64,000 bases of DNA from Hippophae tibetana (lineage: Eukaryota; Streptophyta; Magnoliopsida; Rosales; Elaeagnaceae). A program made the translations under genes and the position numbers. The stretch covers positions 4,526,001 to 4,590,000 of the forward strand of contig CM072806.1 of NCBI GenBank assembly GCA_037013495.1. The letters are read 5' to 3'. Within the stretch, counting starts at the first letter, position 1, and every line of letters starts with the position of its first letter. The notes beneath the pieces were generated by a model. It did no database searches, was not told where the DNA came from, and saw only the letters and a program-made list of their open reading frames with translations. Positions 48,201 to 62,331 of the stretch are shown piece after piece.

Positions 48201-51200
48201 CAAATGTATAAGTGTGTATAATTTTCAAACATACATGTAAAAATTCTACACACCCATGTAAACTTTTTTATTTTCCCTTTTTCACCAGCCATAGGACATG
48301 CTATAAAACAATTTTATATCGTGAAATTCAGGTATCTCAACCGCAATTGTGAGTTTCCTTCACTATGGACACTATTATAGAAGATTTTCGTAAAATAAAA
48401 TGTCTTTCATTATGAACACCACAACCCTCCAATAACATGGGGAAAAAATTAAGATCAAACTACCATGAAAAGTCCTAGCACATCACAAATTTTTTAATTT
48501 TATTAAACCCACCCATCATTCGAATTTTTGCTCCATACTTAATTCATGATTAAAAAGTCACATAAAATTACTTTTAAAAAAGTAAAAATGTTAAAAGTAA
48601 AATAATGGATAAAGCTTGATGGTACAAGAAAATTTTTTATTGATTAAATAAAAAATAAACTTAGTTAGGAAATATAATGATGCTTACCCTTCAATATGTT
48701 TTCCATGTTGCTTGGAAAATGAAAAAGTTACATCATATACTACAACAATTACTAAATATTCAACTAATCAATAGCAAAAGCTCTGTTTTGAGGTTTCATT
48801 TTATTGATAAATGGACAGATTTAAAGGTATATTATTTAGGAAAGAAAAAATATAAAATGATTAAAGTCAATGGCAAAAGGGGCTTTGTCAAGATTTTTTT
48901 TTATATTTTGTCGCTAAAGCAACAATAATATATATGTTACCAGTGGATATTTTGCCTAAACAATGATATTATAATGACAATATTTTGACAATGCTATTTT
49001 CTTGACATTTTTGTAATAATTTTATGGGAAAAAAATGCAAACAAATGATCGAACTGAATCAAAGTTATAAAGTCTTGCCTAGGTCGTAATTGGTTTATGC
49101 TTTGCAAGAAAAGCTTGAAAGATATAGATTATTTATTTTTACACAATTGTGTTGCACACCTTTGGTCCAAGTTAAAGAGGAACATGGGAATACAATGGGC
49201 TATCCCTAAATCATGCCGATCTGTATTTATTGAAACATTCTACACATATGGGAGTAGTTATGTTTAGTGCTGTGAAACTATGCAGTAGGAGCAATTCTTT
49301 GGATTCAATTGAATTCAATAGATGGAGAGTAATAGAAGAATTTTTTTCTGATAGTGATAATGTTAATAAGTTTTTGTGGGAGAGAGTTTTGTTTTTGGTG
49401 TGTCCATGGGTGTCAGTTTCTAAAAAAATTGAAAGATTATTTTCAATTTCTTATAAATTTGAATAGGGAATCTTGTATATCCTAGTTAGGGTTGGAGATT
49501 TGTAGCAGACAGTTCACAAAGTTATTATTTGATATATAACATGGTACTTTTCGTTTTTTTAATAATTACTAGTCCACTTTGTAATTTTGTAATTATTATT
49601 TATATTAAATAATATTATGTTTCTTATTCAAAAACTTCTCAACATTGTTGCCACAAAATCAACACATTTTCTTCCTTGAATAGAAGTAGTGCAGGAAAGA
49701 TTAACAAAAAAAAAAGTGTAACATTGTATTAAACATAATACAACAGCATTATCCGCAACTCCACTCTCATACAAAGAAGGATGTTAGCGTATGCAACAAG
49801 CAATTAAATGAGAGTAGAAATGTTTTCATAATAACTGGTACGATGGATAAAAAGGATTTGTTTGTGAAAAAGCAAAGAAATGTTCCAAGACAAGCAGAGG
49901 CACGGAGAGACTTGGATGCTTCTATATAAAGAAAAATCTGAGGTAACTTACAGCTGTAGGTGATGCATATGTTCGATGATCTTCAAAAATGACCTTAAGA
50001 GAAGAGCTGTTAATCACAGGCAAGGGAAGCTTCACTACTTCAAATCTTTTCCCAGTTTTCTGCATTATCAAATGAAACAGAGATACAAAACATTTCTAAA
50101 AAGACGAAAATCAATCTCCTGTAGAAGCTTTTGAAGTACAATATAAATCATCAATTTATATGGTTGATATCAGTTTCAGAGCTGATGGAAATGGTAATTG
50201 TTGGGTGTGATTGAAATTAGTCCAAACAGACTTGGATGATATGATTCTATACAGAAATCTGAGGAAAGCCTTAAAAAGTAAGATATTTTAATTATATATA
50301 ATTCTTCTGTTATTTATTTCAAAAAATAATTATCCTGTTAATAGTAATTGTTTGCTTAATATAGAAGCAGCAAATGCCCTTTTATAGAACCAGGATTCGA
50401 CTACCCGATTAATGGCTTCGACATAATTCCTAGGATACATCGACTAAAACCTAGATTTTCTAGATTCATTTTATTCTTTACTTCTTCAATGATAATATTA
50501 TTTCTAAATACAAGAACCAGATTGATTTACTTACGCAAAATGACTCTTGGGTTGAGTGTTAAGACTTCTAATTCTCTTTCTCAAGAAAACTAATATTTTT
50601 ATCTATTGCCTATGATTTTCTAAATCGAGAGGAAGCCATGCTAAACAATACATTCAAAGAAACAAAACATGTACACAAACACAATAGCAGGACAGCATAA
50701 TACAAAGATACACATTTTGCCACAAGTTACGAACTATTATTTTCATTTCACTGTCATATGGGCAGGGGCAAGGCCAGAGCAAAAAAAATTGGGGTTGACA
50801 AAAACAATTAATAATGACATGTTTAGATGGGTAGCTAGAAATGCTGAGGTAGGGGAGTGGGGAGGTATCCATAAAACAATATCTGTTGAGTTTGTAGCAT
50901 TTTTCTTTACGAACCATGCTCCTAAATTTGTTTTGACTTTTCAACAAGCATAAAGAAATAAAAATGGCACTGTTGGAACCTGAATAATTTGAATGAAATC
51001 CTTCAAAAATAACTCTTGTGTTGTCTTCGACTGATGACTACAACCCAGGATCTCTAACATATGTGCAACAGCCAAGTCATAACTCCCAAGATGAGCATAC
51101 CACCTAAACCACATAACCCTTGTCAGCATAGATAGATGATAAAGGAAAAATTGTGGAACCAGGCACTTGTATAAAACTAAAACTGTTCTATGCGCATATA

Positions 51201-54200
51201 ACTTACTGTCCAATATGGAAGTGCACATGGTCTCTAATGTGGCTCCATGTTGTTCCTTTATAAACAGAAATTGCATTTCTAAATGTGTGAACCGCATGCT
51301 TAATCTGGAATTACAAGGGAAGGTTGTCAGCAGATGCAATTACTACATTACCTTTAACAATGGTTTTAGGTAACATTACCTGATCACATTTCTTGTAATG
51401 ATCACCAGCAAGAACAAGATGAAATCCATATTTGTGTAACATGGGTGGTTTCGACAGCAAGTAACAGTAAGATGCTTGCTCAAGCATCACGGCAGAATGT
51501 AAAGGTTCCTAAGAAAAGTTGTCAGGAGCAGAAAACAATCTCTCATCCATTGTCATCTCAAAGAAACTGATCCTTACCTCGCCACAAATGCGGAAGTACA
51601 CACTGGCAGCCTCATTATATTGATCTCTAGCCTTCAACATCTCTACCCACCAAAGTCCACATCGTGTCGCATTTTTCTGACCAGATGACCCAATTTTCTG
51701 CACAAATGTCAAATTAATCAAAATACATTTGTCAGTCCAAAATCATATCAGAGAACAGACAAGGTGAAGGGAAAACAAGATGCCAGCTCATTAGTCAGCA
51801 GCACTAGAATTGTCTGACTGGTTGCATTAAAAAGATAAAGAATAAGCTTCAAAGAAGAGAGCGAGAAAAGGAACATGGGAAGTAATGAAGGAAAAACCTT
51901 TTTTATGATTGAAACTAAAGAACTTTAGTATTTGCTTGGTTTCTGTAAAATTGACACGTTAGTAGTGAGCCACAATTAAGATAATATTTTTTCTGCATAA
52001 ACTCCTGTTCGGAGGCCTTTATATTTTCATTCACTCTCAAAATGCTAACACACCTTTCGAGAATAAAAAGGACCACTGGACCAAGAGTTTTAGCAGGAAA
52101 TTTTTTATTTTTTATTTTTGATGGATTCTATTATCTTAGTCATTACCAAATTTTCAAATTTATAAAAACCAAATGAATACTTTAGTTTTGATCATATAAA
52201 GAAGTTACATAGTCAAGGCATTGAAAAGATATAGGGTGCGTAAATTATTAAGTTTGAAAACCTAAAAAAAATTATCAAATATACATGCCAAAGAAAATAT
52301 ATAACATACCAAATATGTGTTAAATGCATTTTCCATGCAATACTCGGCTTCTTTCCTCGATTGATCTGACATATAATATGTAAGCCCCAGCATTTCCTGC
52401 AATAACGAGTGAGTTAGGAGCCATATTATTTATTAAAAAAAAGTGATAAAGGTGAACGCTGTTGCATTATGAGACAATTATGACATAGAAATAAAGTCAA
52501 GCATAATTTTGCAGTAGAATATATATATATCTGACCAATATAGATAGAGGATATAAAAGATAGAACATACAACCTACAAGAAAGGAGGGGAACAAAAATA
52601 TTTTATGCTAAGGAAAACATAGAAAATGGAATATGGGAACTAAGAATGATACTTTCAACTCGTGGATGTTAAGTAGTAAAAGAATTTGGTGCTCTACCAG
52701 CACATCAAGAGTTTCATATGACCAGTAGTCATGGTAGAATCTGCTTCAGCACTCTACCTTGGCCTCCAAAACAGTCAATTCAGATCCTTCACCCCAACCA
52801 TTTTTATTATGGTGAAATGAGATCTTTGGAAGGCCCACAGAGAACAGTGACCAAAAATATCAAAATAGAGAAACGATGATATCCATTATTTGACAAATGT
52901 CATATAGGTCTTCCCTAACATCAAAAATGCAACAAATAAAACATGGGTTTGGAGCCGATCTCATTGTATGGGGACTCTATTACTATAGCCATTCAATTAA
53001 CCGCATTGAATATATACATGTCTAGGAAAGCTTATCAATATTATCATGGAAACAACTAAACTGCATACTACATAACAAAAAGCATCTCAAATTGCTCTAT
53101 GGAATAATCATTTACACCACCTACACAAATACAATGTAATATATGACTACCTGAACACCGGCATAACGTTTCCATGCTTTATCAAGCTTGTAATCTGTGG
53201 AGATTAGGCGATAATTCGACAAAGCAAGTTCATAGTCTCTTAGCATGAAAGCATAATCACCCAACAGTCTGATCTGAGATTCAATGGAGTTAAAGGTATA
53301 CCTTCCAGGGGGGAGAAGAAGAAGAAGAAGAAAAAGAGAAGAAAAGGAAAAAAAATTAAGCAATTAGGACAATGAAGGCCAAGAATTAGAAAATAATCAC
53401 AATTAGCAAGAAATAAAAGCTTTTTCCCAGCATACATAGGCCCATTGGGTGAATCGGCTATGTCCTCTTTCCCTTTTCTCCACCACAAGTTTTTAATCTG
53501 GTTCCTGAATCCTTTCCTTGTAGCAGCAACCTGCAAACAACAAAGACAAGTCATTTCCAAATGTACATGGAGAGAGAGAGAGAAGCAGCAGCAGCAGCAT
53601 TCCCGCTTATATTAAAAGAATATAATTAAGCCTGCAATACATCACCTGCTGATTTAGCAGACGTATTTTTTGCTCCATGTAAGGAATGATGTGCTTGGAC
53701 GATAGTTCTTGAATGAGATTTTTCATCTGTTCCCAGTTTGTAAAAATTGGATATCATGGTCAAAATTCTGACGTAACCAAAAAAGTTTGAATCATCAACC
53801 TAATGTGGTTACCTTTATGGCATTGACAAGTGAATAAATGCAAAGTTACCTCACTAAGATCCTCAATGCTAAGGAAGCAACCAAGATTCTGGCTAGCAGA
53901 AGCATCAGGTTTCTGCATTGAATGTAAACATTGTCACAGCCCCAAACTTTATTCATTAAAAGCTTATAAACCAATCAATGATCATTGTATGGCAAAAGAG
54001 ATGAGAAATATGAAATCTATAAGAAAAATGATGGAAAATAACTCCCTAAAGAAGCTTACACAGAATGCCCAAGGATTATGTTGATGTTCAACCAAGATGT
54101 CTTGAGATGAATTAATAGAAAGTAATTGACAGTCAGCACCAAATGTGCTCCTCATTTCTGCCAGAATCTTAGTTGCTCTGCAAGAATTTTAAAATAAAAA

Positions 54201-56655
54201 CAACACTCAACCACCAAACCATATATTGTGTCAAGTTATATGCACTATAACCAAAAAGAGACTCATAGTTAGAAATTGGAAATTGGTGGATGCATGGGAC
54301 CATCGGAAATAAAGTCAACTTGAGGGATCAAGATGTAATTTTCCATAAAGCAAACAACGTGGAAATCAAGAAAATCTACTAGAAATATTACCTCAATGTA
54401 ATATGCTAAATCTTTTTTCTTAATCTATACTACATATAAAAGTCTAAATCACACTTTATAAATTTTGGACAAAATTGCTCATATATTTTTTAATAATGAC
54501 TACTATTGCCCTTAGCCACATAGTTATTGTAAAATTTATTTAGGACTCTTATTTTTTATCATTTAAGTAAGAAATTATTAGTATTTAAAATACTAACAAT
54601 TATCTTAAAGACTATTTAAAATATTGGTTGAATGTTTAATATCTTTAAGATAATAAGTACAATACTATGGTTTTACATTAGTAATTATTTTTAACCTTTT
54701 AATAAATTACGTGCAATGCACATGTTTATTACTAGTATAAACAAAATTCAGAAAGAAAATTACTTCTCTGTAGAGCTATCTTGGTTATCATGAACCAACA
54801 AGTAATGCTTAAGAATTTTTGGGTCCATTGCACCATCGTTAAGAAGAGAGGGCAATTTTTTGGGATTGAATAGATCAATAAATCGGTTAACAGGCTGTTC
54901 ATCCTTTGAAGAAACAACCAACAGACCTGCACATAAATTTTGGAAAAGGAAGCCATAACTACATGCATAATCATCTTTATAATAAAACAATACTTTTTTC
55001 TAGATAGTTACAAGTCTCAACACCTTACATGCCACAGGATGATCAAAAGCTTCATGATCTGAAAATGACATTGTCCGTCCAAACTCTTTATTGAAAATTT
55101 GAAACCACGATGGTAGATTCTCCTCTTCAGATCCTACAGAGAAAAATTAGCACCCATCACAAAATTGCATATCTAGCAAAACATCATATTTAACCATTAT
55201 CAACCATAAACAATATTAGTGAGATGAACTTGGCAAAGATAACTTAGCCCATGCTAATATTAATCATATGCCACCCCCAAATAATAACAAACTGAGGTAA
55301 CTATATAGTTAAAATCGGATTCTAGAGCGACCACATAACTAAAAAAAATTAGTACAAACATAGTATTTGGAAAGTAATTTTCTGATTAGATTTTATTATT
55401 TTTAACACTTTCATATTAATTTCTAGCTTTCTATAGTTTTCCTTTGCTGTTTAAACATCAATTGATCACACAAAGCTACAGCTAGAGGAGAACTATATGC
55501 ATAGCTGAGCTGCGCATTACATTGAATATAAATAAAGCTGGGGGAAAAAGTAGCATGAACAAAGCATGGGAAATAAAATGTAAAAGGAGATTATTATACA
55601 GAGTAAGTAGAAATTTAGATTTGAGTACATTTTAAAGAGAGAATGCTTTCTGAAGATCTGTATAATTTAAGAAACTACTTACTAGCCAATAAATCAGCGA
55701 TTGGAGGCGGGTCTGAACATAGTTCATCGAGATCTTTCTCCCCAGCCTGGGTAACAACCTGTTTCAACCTCTCTTTTGCTGCCTTGTTGATTGAAAGAAA
55801 ATTAAAAAATATACATATACTTTACTCAGATACAGGTAAACAAATGCCTAGGGGAGTATAAATAGCAGAATTGGCTTCAAAAGAAACCAACTAAATCTAT
55901 AACGGTTACTTCTACCAGTCCAGCTATTGAAATAACTAGATCATTGAAGAGATTAGTCATTAGAGTGTTGCACATGTAAATTTTTAACACCACAATAACC
56001 CATACAGTTAAAAATATACACAAATATAAACTTTTCTTATAGAGCTTATTCTTTACCCTATATCCTTCCTGCATGACCTATTCCACAATCTTATATTGAT
56101 TGTTACTGTCACAAGTCATAATCCATGGAATAACCAACTACGTGACCAACATTGATGACTCTTCATTATACAAATGCAGATTTCCAACTGATCCATGAGT
56201 TCAAATTGATCCCTTCAAAATGATGTTTCTAATTTCAGGTCCTATTCTTAATCATATTCACCCATTTACACAGCAGCCAAATAACCTCAGTTACCTCGAA
56301 ATTGGGTTGCCGAATATCCGATGCATAAACCAATCTTAATCTAAACTTCTGAAGCCTATAAGGTTGATCACTCGCCGTTCGTACAGGTACTACAACAAGT
56401 AGAAAAAAAACTCAAATTATCGAAATTAAACGTACCAAATTCCTAACACAAACATATATAAAGAGAGAGAGGGAGAAATGAAAAGCTTTTACCATCGATG
56501 TTATTGAAGAAACAAAAGGGGCTGAGCATTTGAACCAAGTTGAGATCGTTTTTGAGGCAAGATTCTTCGACGCTTGGGGTACATATAACCATGACTACAG
56601 GACTGATCTCCTCCAACAGCATTTTCCCAAGGCGTGTGTTCGCTGGATCCGCCAT
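42212..56655 (-). CDS. TRAPPC8: TRAPP complex subunit 8 (TRAPPC8 / TRS85)
   Basis: Twenty-eight exons (high to low): 56655-56493, 56389-56295, 55782-55683, 55133-55029, 54926-54764, 54177-54060, 53912-53850, 53726-53646, 53530-53436, 53301-53151, 52396-52310, 51697-51578, 51508-51380, 51304-51207, 51103-50980, 50059-49952, 47885-47744, 47281-47171, 46594-46534, 46405-46330, 46134-45949, 45833-45723, 45228-45064, 44928-44770, 44431-44201, 43483-43310, 43004-42892, 42758-42212. They total 3876 nt, 1291 aa, with every phase consistent. Diagnostic segments: 'YRLQKFRLRLVYASDIRQPN', 'FSDHEAFDHPVACLLVVSSK', 'SSKHIIPYMEQKIRLLNQQ', 'LGDYAFMLRDYELALSNYR', 'AYAGDVRYLVLELKNQSKFA'. The subunit belongs to the TRAPPIII vesicle tether, a Rab-activating complex in ER-Golgi/trans-Golgi traffic and autophagy. 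The last intron uses a GC donor. Length is in the usual range and no frame is broken. Confidence 0.95.
42759..42891 (-). other. GC-AG intron of TRAPPC8 (intron 27)
   Basis: Exon 27 ends CATTGCAG and the intron opens GCAAGT (GC at 42891-42890), closing with TAG before TGTTGAAAGC. A GT four bases further in would force a stop at once, so only the GC donor keeps the frame. AG|GCAAGT is the standard context for U2-type GC-AG introns. Confidence 0.85.
48860..49500 (+). mobile_element. LINE 3' fragment (zf-RVT region), antisense in TRAPPC8 intron 16
   Basis: From 49091 the plus strand reads 'WFMLCKKSLKDIDYLFLHNC' then 'LWSKLKRNMGIQWAIPKSC', the pattern of the zinc-binding zf-RVT segment (CxxC, HLF..C, LW, W..P.S) at the C-terminus of plant LINE reverse transcriptases. 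A stop at 49265-49267 breaks it. In another frame the protein goes on as 'FNRWRVIEEFFSD' and 'NKFLWERVLFLVCPWVSV', ending at about 49463. No upstream RT domain is present, so this is a 5'-truncated, decayed copy. Its left border is uncertain. The host intron (47886-49951) is the longest of the gene at 2066 nt. Confidence 0.65.
54424..54735 (+). mobile_element. Small non-autonomous Helitron in TRAPPC8 intron 5
   Basis: The 312-bp segment has all the hallmarks. It starts TCTATACTACATATAAAAG, a common plant Helitron 5' end, directly after a host A. It ends CTAG directly before a host T. A short palindrome GTGC-AAT-GCAC (54711-54721) sits 10 nt before that CTAG. There are no terminal inverted repeats, no target duplication and no coding capacity. 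It lies antisense to the gene and its 3' end is only 28 bp from the exon 5 donor (54763). Confidence 0.8.
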
Positions 56656-57060
56656 TTCTCTTCCTCTCCGATTAGCCCTAATTGATTAATGAAGCCCTTT
56701 GTCAGGTACAAGTAACAGTGATACTGGACCCGCTCAGTGAGTTACCGCCGCTTGTTGGGTGAATCACTCAGGAATCAGAGTGTAACACCCTCAGATCTCA
56801 GACATAGCCGCGCATTAACGAGAAGAACTACATCGAAAATGTGCTATTCGTAAATAGTGGATAAACTTGGTAAAAACTATAAGATATTCATAACTAAACC
56901 CACATTCTAAATTCACCGATATTTCAATTTAGGGCTTTCTTCAAAGAGCTATCAATATGTGTTGATTCGAGGAATGGGCCATACGTCAGACCATGTGTTT
57001 TTTCAAGAACACGGGCCCAATAATAACACTTTATATATATAACACTTGGATTAACATATT
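56656..57060 (-). promoter_or_regulatory. TRAPPC8 promoter region and 5' UTR
   Basis: The 350 nt before the start codon are less AT-rich than the DNA beyond. TGGGCC at 56975-56980 and GGGCCCA at 57013-57019 are site II-type words often found upstream of constitutively expressed plant genes. No TATA box is clear, which also fits a housekeeping promoter. Confidence 0.45.
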
Positions 57061-60000
57061 TTTAGTCGGATAAAATTTGGATTAAAAATATATAATATAT
57101 TTTAATTTTAATCCAATTTATATCGATAAATTTATAATACAATATATTTTAAATTAAATTATTATTAAAATTATAAATAAATATATTTTATATTTTATAA
57201 TATTTATATTTAAATATTATACATACTATAATTACATTAAATTATACAAAATAAATATAAATGTTAAATATTTATAATAAATTAATAATTTTTAAAATAT
57301 TTTTTTTTACTTATGACTATAAATAATAATTTTATTAAAAATATATCAATTTAAAATTTAAATATTATATATATTATGTTTTATATATGATAGAATTTAT
57401 AAACAAATTTCAACGTCAATTAGATGTTATCTTGTCCTAACAAATTTAAACTGTTTATATTTAGATTAGTTAATATTAATTATATTATTATATTAAATTT
57501 GAATTTAAAATCTTTAAATTTAATTTAGATAAAATTAAATTTAAATTGAAAAAAATATAAAATTTTGATCAACAACTACTCATGTATAACTAAAGTTATA
57601 TAAAACTTCAACAAAGGTGAAATTGTTGTTATATCTAAATTTATTGTAAATTATATTCAATTATATATGTGATATAACATTTATGATAAATTACCAAATA
57701 TATTGTGTATTTTTTTTAATATTCATTTATAAGATATTTTTTCCCCTTTTAAATTTGTTTGTTTTAGGTACATGCGTGGACTTTTTCTATTATTATTATT
57801 ATGAAAATATATTTCAATTGTTATATTTTTGGTTAATTTTACAAATATTTGAGAAAAAAAATAGAAAATTAAATTTTTTAAACTTTCAAATTAATTGTGG
57901 AAGTAAATTTAGTATTAACTATACGTTTTCAAGTAAATTAGGGATATGGTGTTTTGAATATATATATATATATATGAGATATATATTAGTAAAATACATC
58001 TCTTATATTATAGAAGTTTTTTTCTAAGGTTGTTAGCATAAATTATTTTCAAAGCTTAAAATAAAATATAAATAACATGATATGTCATATTATAAAATTA
58101 TAAGATATTTTTATCCAAAAAAAAATTTGTTTTAATTTAGATTTTATAAATTTACTATTAGTATTTGCATAAGGAGATAAAGTATATGCTTATACTTACA
58201 AATATTATTATTATTTTAAAAGAGTCGGTTTGTATTTCAACATCAACCTCACAATCTCACCCCCAAAAAAATGTCAAATAATAACGGTGAGGTGTATTAA
58301 TCCAACTATCAACATATTCGTACATATAATCTAATTTAATTATATATTAATTTTAGTAAATTTATTTCTAAATTATATTAGTGTAAAAAATAATTATTTT
58401 TATTTATTAATTATTTTTTAATATATAAAATTTAAAAAAATCAAAAAAATCAAAAAATAATTGATTTTATATTAATACATTTAAAATTTATAAAAAAATT
58501 CTTAATTGAAGTTTTAAAAAGAAAAATAAAAATACTTTAATAATTATTTATTATTAGCAAATTAAAATCAAAAACTACAAGTATTTAATTTTTATATTAT
58601 ATTTTATGTAAATGATGATTGGTTTTATGTATTAATTATTTTTTAGATGATGAATTAAAAGTGAAAACTAAAAACTCTAAAAATAATTCATTTAGAATTT
58701 AAAAATAATCTCTCGGTGAAAGTTTAAAAAGAGAAAATCAAAAGACTAATAAACATTATAATAATGATATATTATTACGAAAATAAAGAAAAAACTAAAA
58801 ATCCTTAAATATATGTTAAATTTCAATTTATTTCATATATTATATTTAACAGAAAAAAAAAATTGATCCCATGTATGAATTATATGTTTGTGGGGAAATA
58901 GTTGATGAAATTGATAATTATCTTTTAATATGCATGTAAATAGATTTAAAATTTATAAATTTTATATGGCATGAAATTTAAAAAGAAAAACCAAAAGACT
59001 CGTGAGTAATATAATAATTAATTATTATTATAAAATTAAAACATTAAAAAATCAAAAATCTAATAAATATGTATTAAATTAGCATACTTCAATAGAGTTT
59101 AATCCATAAAATGTGTTTAAAAAGGTCATAAAAGAGACACACTTCCTTTACTTGTTTCTATAATATTATGATACATATAATATTTTTAAAATTTTAATAT
59201 TTTATATTTTTTTTTAATTTTAATGTATTAATACATATCTTTTAGAAAAGAAAAATGATATCAAAGTAATTATCTCTTTTATGTTTTATTTGAAATATTT
59301 TATGTAATTATGCATCTAAGTATATAATTGTTTTCATAAATATGAAATTTAAGTTTTTATTGTGATAAATGAATTTTCATTTAATTAGATAAATTTTAAA
59401 GTTGTAAAAATTGTTGAATGTTATTGCTATTATTTATATATTATTAACTTCCCCACTTTGATATTTTCTTTAAGCATTTTTCATTTCTTTAATTGATAAT
59501 GCTATAAAACTAATAGAAGTAAGTTCTTATAAATCTAAAACAACAATAAAATAAATAAATTTTTAATAAATTCTATGTATTTTTAAATTAAATTTTATAT
59601 ATCATTCAAATTAATTACAGTACTATAACATAATTAATTTTAATATTTTAAATTAATTTTCTTTACATTTTATGAGTTAGTACAAGGAAGAAAAAAAAGG
59701 TTTTTTATAACATACCTAAGCTAAGAATATTTCATTTTTTAAGATAGTTAGTTTTTTTTTTATTAAATAATTTTTTTTACACAAATATAATCGAATATAG
59801 GGGATGAAGAGTTAACACGTGGAAAATAAAATCAATCTCATATGTAAGGATAATTCCTTTACAACACGTAAAGTTAATTATTATTATTTTGATGAAAACA
59901 AAGAAATAATAAAGAAAGAAATTAATTACATGGAATATATATTAAGTAACTTCATATAATGGGAAGAAGTCACGGTCCAATTGGGAGAACTATTTATATA

Positions 60001-62331
60001 CTATGTTAAAATTGAGTTCCAAGTATCAAATTTGATTAATGAAGATAGTCAATTTCGGAGAGCTTCAAGTGGGTGTTTGTAAAATTCCAAGTAAAAAATA
60101 AACAATTAGCATATACACATGTATTCTCTAAAGTAGAAAGTATCTCAATTTATGCTTAACTATATATCATTAGTATCAAATTTATACTTAATTTTTAAAT
60201 TTTTATACATAAATTTTAATTTGATTAATAAAATACATATTTTTAAATTAAAATTTTAATATCTATATATAAAATTTTAAAAGTTTAAAGACTAAGATTT
60301 AAAAATTTATAAATTTACATATAAATTTAATTAAAATTAAAGTATCTTTAATCATGTTAGCTGTAATTTGAGTAAATTCACGAGTTTTCACTTCTCTAGC
60401 ACTTGATTCAAGCTGTTATATGATATTATGATGTTGTGATGTTGTGATCTTGTGTTAGTTCTAAAAGTTTTCCTTTCTATCCTCATTCGCACAACTTTTT
60501 TATTTTTATTTTTAATCCTTAATTACTTAATTCACGTTAAAAATTGAATATATATTTTAGAATAATATTTATAGTCTAGAGTTTTTATTAGAGGAATAGT
60601 ATATTTTGAAGATGTTTTGGTGGTTGTATGTCATCAAAGATGCTAAAAAATTAGAGAAAACTACCGGTTTAATCCATAAAAAGTGGCCTTCGTTTGATAT
60701 TAAGATTAAGTGGTTATCTAAGAAAATTGCATTATTTAAAAAAAAATTATGAATTTTTGTGTTTATTCCATACATGGGCTAAATATATTATATATTTCCA
60801 TCGAAACTGCTATAATTTATTGATATTACAACAATAGAAAGTTTGTAATACATACTAGTGATGTACAACGGTTCGGTCTGGTCCGATTTTGGTTAAAAAA
60901 TCTAACTAGAAGTTCGATTTTTTTATAGATTTAATGAGAAATAATGTAAATTTTTAATATATTATTAAATCGATTCGGTCCGATTTGATCCGTCTAAAAT
61001 TAATACAATCCGAATCGGATTGTTTGATTTGTAAAATGGTCTAATCCAATCCAATCCGATCCGATTTTACGATTTAGTTCGATCTGATCCGGTTTATAGA
61101 ACATACTACTTATATATATATTTAATTAGTTTTTTTTTGGTATAAATCAATAACTTAAATTTAATAAATATATAATAATATTTGTTATTATTCTAATTTT
61201 TTTATTTTATAAAATAAAAATAAATATATATTTAAGTTATTTTTATTATAATTAAAAAAATAAATTTTTAAATATTTTATAAAATGGTATGCATAAATAC
61301 TCTCAAAAAAATATTCAATTAATTTATTACTTTAGTGATAAATAATTATATAATAGTAATTATTTCATTAGCAATATAATCCAAATATAATATAAATATG
61401 AATGATTTATCATAATATTGATAATAATTGAATAAATTTTTTAATAAATAAATTAAATTTAATATAATAACATATGAATTTATTTCATTGATATTTTTAC
61501 TATTTATGAGTTAATCCAATATGAATAATAATAGACATGATTTTATTGAATTTAATAAGTATTTTTTATGTAAAAATAGTTTATAACAATTGATTATTAT
61601 TTTTTAATTCATATGAGATATAATACGATCTCAATATAAAATTTATGAGTTTAATAAAATATTATATATGTTAATGAGTAAATTGATTGAATACTCATTA
61701 AATAAATAATTATTAATTATATAAATTGTCATAATTAATTTAATAAAAATAATTATATTATACAAAATAATTATTTATAAAAAAATGTATTTATTAAATA
61801 AACATTTTAAAATTTATTAATATAAAAAATAAAAATAAAAACATAAAAACTATTTATGTTTTGACACTTATTGGTGTAAAATTCTAACAAAAAGAAGAAA
61901 AAAAAACAAAAGTATATAATTTCACATAATATATGCATGATAATTATATAACATACATATATTAATACAACAAGATTGAGAATTTAACCCACGTTCACAC
62001 CATTTACATATTTTTTTTACTTATTTTAAAATGTGGTGCATATATGATTTTTTATAACGTAAAAAATATATTTTTAAAATAGGTTAAAAGTAAAAAACAT
62101 AATAATATATAACTGGTCATATAAAAATTAGAAAACATCATTTTTAAACCCCTGTATCAATTCATATTTTTTTCACAACATAAAAAATATGGTTTTGCAT
62201 GTAAGAAAATACGATGCACATATAATTTTTGATAACGTAATTGAAATATCAAAAATAAAACCAACTAAATAACTGATTTATATATAAAATTTTAATCATG
62301 CTCTCCCTTTATAAGTTATAAAATTAAAGTC
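57061..62331. other. AT-rich intergenic DNA with a hAT-like relic
   Basis: Very AT-rich with no coding content; the open frame at about 57683-58027 is low-complexity. At about 60855-61105 words such as 'GGTTCGGTCTGGTCCGATTT', 'CCGATTTGATCCG' and 'TCCGATCCGATTTTACG' cluster, resembling the subterminal repeats of the MITE at 31805-32302, but no ends were found. I see nothing else. Confidence 0.5.

Noticed and set aside
48677..48928. Plus-strand open frame in TRAPPC8 intron 16
   Set aside because: It has no recognisable domain and does not join the LINE frames that follow; AT-driven chance is likely.
57683..58027. 114-residue open frame in the right intergenic region
   Set aside because: Composition is dominated by Phe, Ile, Tyr and Leu from AT-rich DNA; no homology or splice context.
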